From an uncultured Gemmatimonadaceae bacterium (GTDB lineage Bacteria; Gemmatimonadota; Gemmatimonadetes; Gemmatimonadales; Gemmatimonadaceae): 6,319 bases of DNA. The translations under genes and the position numbers were made by a program. The stretch is taken from contig CATPBN010000236.1 of the NCBI GenBank assembly GCA_955652635.1, positions 1 through 6,319 of the forward strand, written 5' to 3'. The notes beneath the pieces are model-generated. The model was not told the origin of the DNA, made no database searches, and saw only the letters and a list, made by a program, of their open reading frames with translations. Each line of letters opens with the position of its first letter. Positions within the stretch are counted from its first letter, which is position 1. Positions 5,020-6,319 of this stretch are shown one piece after another.

Positions 5020-6259
5020 AAACAGCGCGAATCTCCGGGTACTTCCAGAACGCCCACAACGAGTACGCGAGCATCACCAGCCCGCCGGTGAAAATCGCCC
5101 ATTGCACGCCCACGAAACGCGCCATCGCGCCTGCGATGAATGAGCCGATCGGCGTGAACCCGACGTAAACGAAGACGTAAGTGGCCATCACGCGGCCGCG
5201 GAGCTCGTCCGGTACAACCGATTGAAGGATTCCGTTCGCCAGCGCGCCGTTGATGAGCATCGTCAGTCCAAGAAAGAGCAGCACGAGCGCAGCGAGATGT
5301 ACCGTGCGCATCAGCGAAAAAAGAATCGTCAGACCAGCGAACGCGTACGCCGTGGCGTTGAACAGGCGTCCTCGACGAATGCGCACACCGAGTCCGGCGA
5401 GTGAGAGGGCGCCGGTGAGGGCGCCGATGCCCACGAAAGTCAGCAACAAGCCGTACCCACTGGCTCCGGTGTGCAACACGTCGCGCGCTACGACCGGCAT
5501 CATCGTCAGATACTGGAATCCAAATATCGAATACACCGCGATTACACCCATCAGCCCCGACACGGCTCGCGAGCTCCGGATGTAACGCAATCCCTGCTTC
5601 AGTTGCTCGGCTGGCGAGACGAGGAATTGCACCGGCGTCCACGGCGGAAGCTTGATCCGCGCGAGACTGCTGAGCACCGCGAAATAACTAAGCGCGTTGA
5701 TGCCGAAGCACCAAGCCAGACCGAACTTGGCCAGAATGATCGCCGCGATGGATGGGCCGACAATTCGCGCCAGATTGAAACCGCCCGAGTTGAGCGCGAT
5801 CGCGTCGACCAGGTCCTCCTTCGACACGAGCTCCACGATCATGGCCTGGCGTGCCGGAATCTCGAAGGCCGAGATCACGCCTCCGAGAGTAGTCAGCGCA
5901 AGGAGCCACGCGATGTTGATGCGGCCTGCCCACGTAAACCACCAGAGTGCTACTGCCTCGATCAGCAACAATGCCTGACAGACGACGACGATGCGGAGCT
6001 TGCTGCGCCGATCGGCCACCACCCCGCCATACAACGAGAGGAGTAGCACCGGAAAGCTGCCGGCCGCGCTCACCAGGCCGACCATGAAGGCGCTGTTGGT
6101 CAGCTCGAGAGCGAGCCAGCCCTGCCCCACCTGCTGCATCCACGTTCCGATCAGCGATACCGTCTGACCGGTCCAGAAAAGTCGGAAGTTCCGGTGGACC
6201 TGCAGCGTCCGGAAAGGGTTGATGGACTTTCTTACTGGCCGCGCCGGGGTCAGGGGCAT
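5018..6259 (-). CDS. MFS transporter, EntS / MFS_3 (transmembrane secretion effector) type exporter
   Basis: The 413-residue product has the length and hydrophobic profile of a 12-helix major facilitator transporter. The N-terminus has the pattern typical of MFS_3 proteins: FRTLQVHRNFRLFWTGQTVS (16-35), then GTWMQQVGQGWLALELT (38-54). Motif A, GGVVADRRSKLR (78-89), lies between helices 2 and 3. ALNSGGFNLARIVGPSIAAII marks helices 5-6, and a central hydrophilic loop (about residues 205-225) separates the halves. The C-terminal half carries a motif A-like ELRGRVMATYVF. Relatives include the enterobactin exporter EntS and many uncharacterised drug or siderophore exporters; the substrate is not predictable and no siderophore genes are nearby. 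ATG 6259 is the first possible start, since an in-frame TAA (6271-6269) lies four codons upstream. No Shine-Dalgarno is present, which fits leaderless translation. Confidence 0.93.
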   Translation of the reverse strand: MPLTPARPVRKSINPFRTLQVHRNFRLFWTGQTVSLIGTWMQQVGQGWLALELTNSAFMVGLVSAAGSFPVLLLSLYGGVVADRRSKLRIVVVCQALLLIEAVALWWFTWAGRINIAWLLALTTLGGVISAFEIPARQAMIVELVSKEDLVDAIALNSGGFNLARIVGPSIAAIILAKFGLAWCFGINALSYFAVLSSLARIKLPPWTPVQFLVSPAEQLKQGLRYIRSSRAVSGLMGVIAVYSIFGFQYLTMMPVVARDVLHTGASGYGLLLTFVGIGALTGALSLAGLGVRIRRGRLFNATAYAFAGLTILFSLMRTVHLAALVLLFLGLTMLINGALANGILQSVVPDELRGRVMATYVFVYVGFTPIGSFIAGAMARFVGVQWAIFTGGLVMLAYSLWAFWKYPEIRAV

Positions 6260-6267
6260 TGCTGAGG

Positions 6268-6273
6268 ATTATA
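6268..6273 (-). promoter_or_regulatory. Consensus -10 box (TATAAT) of the MFS gene, probable leaderless mRNA
   Basis: TATAAT on the minus strand ends only 8 bases before ATG 6259, placing the transcription start at or within a base or two of the start codon. The hexamer at the usual -35 distance (ATACAA, 6296-6291) is poor. The absence of a ribosome site agrees with a leaderless transcript. Confidence 0.5.
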
Positions 6274-6305
6274 CACACCCTACGCCCGGGTTGTATGTTA
6301 GAGAC

Positions 6306-6319
6306 ATGCGCTTCCACAC
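6306..6319 (+). CDS. Possible start of a divergent gene (first 14 bases only)
   Basis: ATG at 6306 opens a frame reading M-R-F-H to the window edge. TATGTT (6294-6299), a possible -10 box, lies 6 bases before it, mirroring the leaderless arrangement of the MFS gene on the other strand. Too little is visible to name or confirm a gene. Confidence 0.2.

Noticed and set aside
4770..5642. A 290-codon open frame on the minus strand across the end of the TSUP gene and the MFS gene
   Set aside because: It is arginine-rich, low in hydrophobic pattern, overlaps two well-supported genes in other frames, and is typical of a shadow frame in GC-rich DNA.

Overview
The window looks like ordinary chromosomal DNA from a GC-rich, free-living bacterium. 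I lean towards Gemmatimonadota. The basis is the style of the ECF sigma/partner pair, the small membrane/coiled-coil protein with its 'AVEVERLSEGQRFTTKLL' tail, and the Tat-leader class V aminotransferase; this is recalled family resemblance, not a database result. I see no insertion sequence, CRISPR array, rRNA or tRNA.

Left part (1-1472, all on the minus strand). An ECF RNA polymerase sigma factor (166-693) is followed one base later by the start of a partner gene that runs off the left edge (1-164), probably its anti-sigma or regulatory protein. Upstream of the sigma gene is a RecA/ImuA-like protein (783-1472) in which both ATP-binding motifs appear to be lost.

Middle (1473-3342). A 191-base divergent spacer separates the RecA-like gene from a plus-strand gene (1664-2821). 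That gene encodes an exported, possibly lipid-anchored protein of unknown function with a long Ala/Ser/Thr/Pro linker and a conserved C-terminal domain. It converges on a small minus-strand gene (2851-3138) for a single-pass membrane protein with a coiled coil; a GC-rich hairpin lies between them. A second divergent spacer (3139-3342) holds a 10-bp stem-loop followed by TTTT, just in front of the next gene.

Right part (3343-6319). A Tat-signal class V aminotransferase (3343-4641) overlaps by four bases (ATGA) a half-size TauE/SafE-family membrane protein (4638-4991), so the two form a translationally coupled operon. A convergent MFS exporter of the EntS/MFS_3 type (5018-6259, minus) closes the window. 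It has a consensus TATAAT box so close to its ATG that its mRNA is probably leaderless. A divergent gene may begin at 6306, but only 14 bases are visible.

The genes look like several small units rather than one pathway. The most notable items are the RecA-like protein without Walker motifs, the coupled exported PLP enzyme plus single-repeat TSUP transporter, the hairpin in the aminotransferase leader, and the uncharacterised exported protein.
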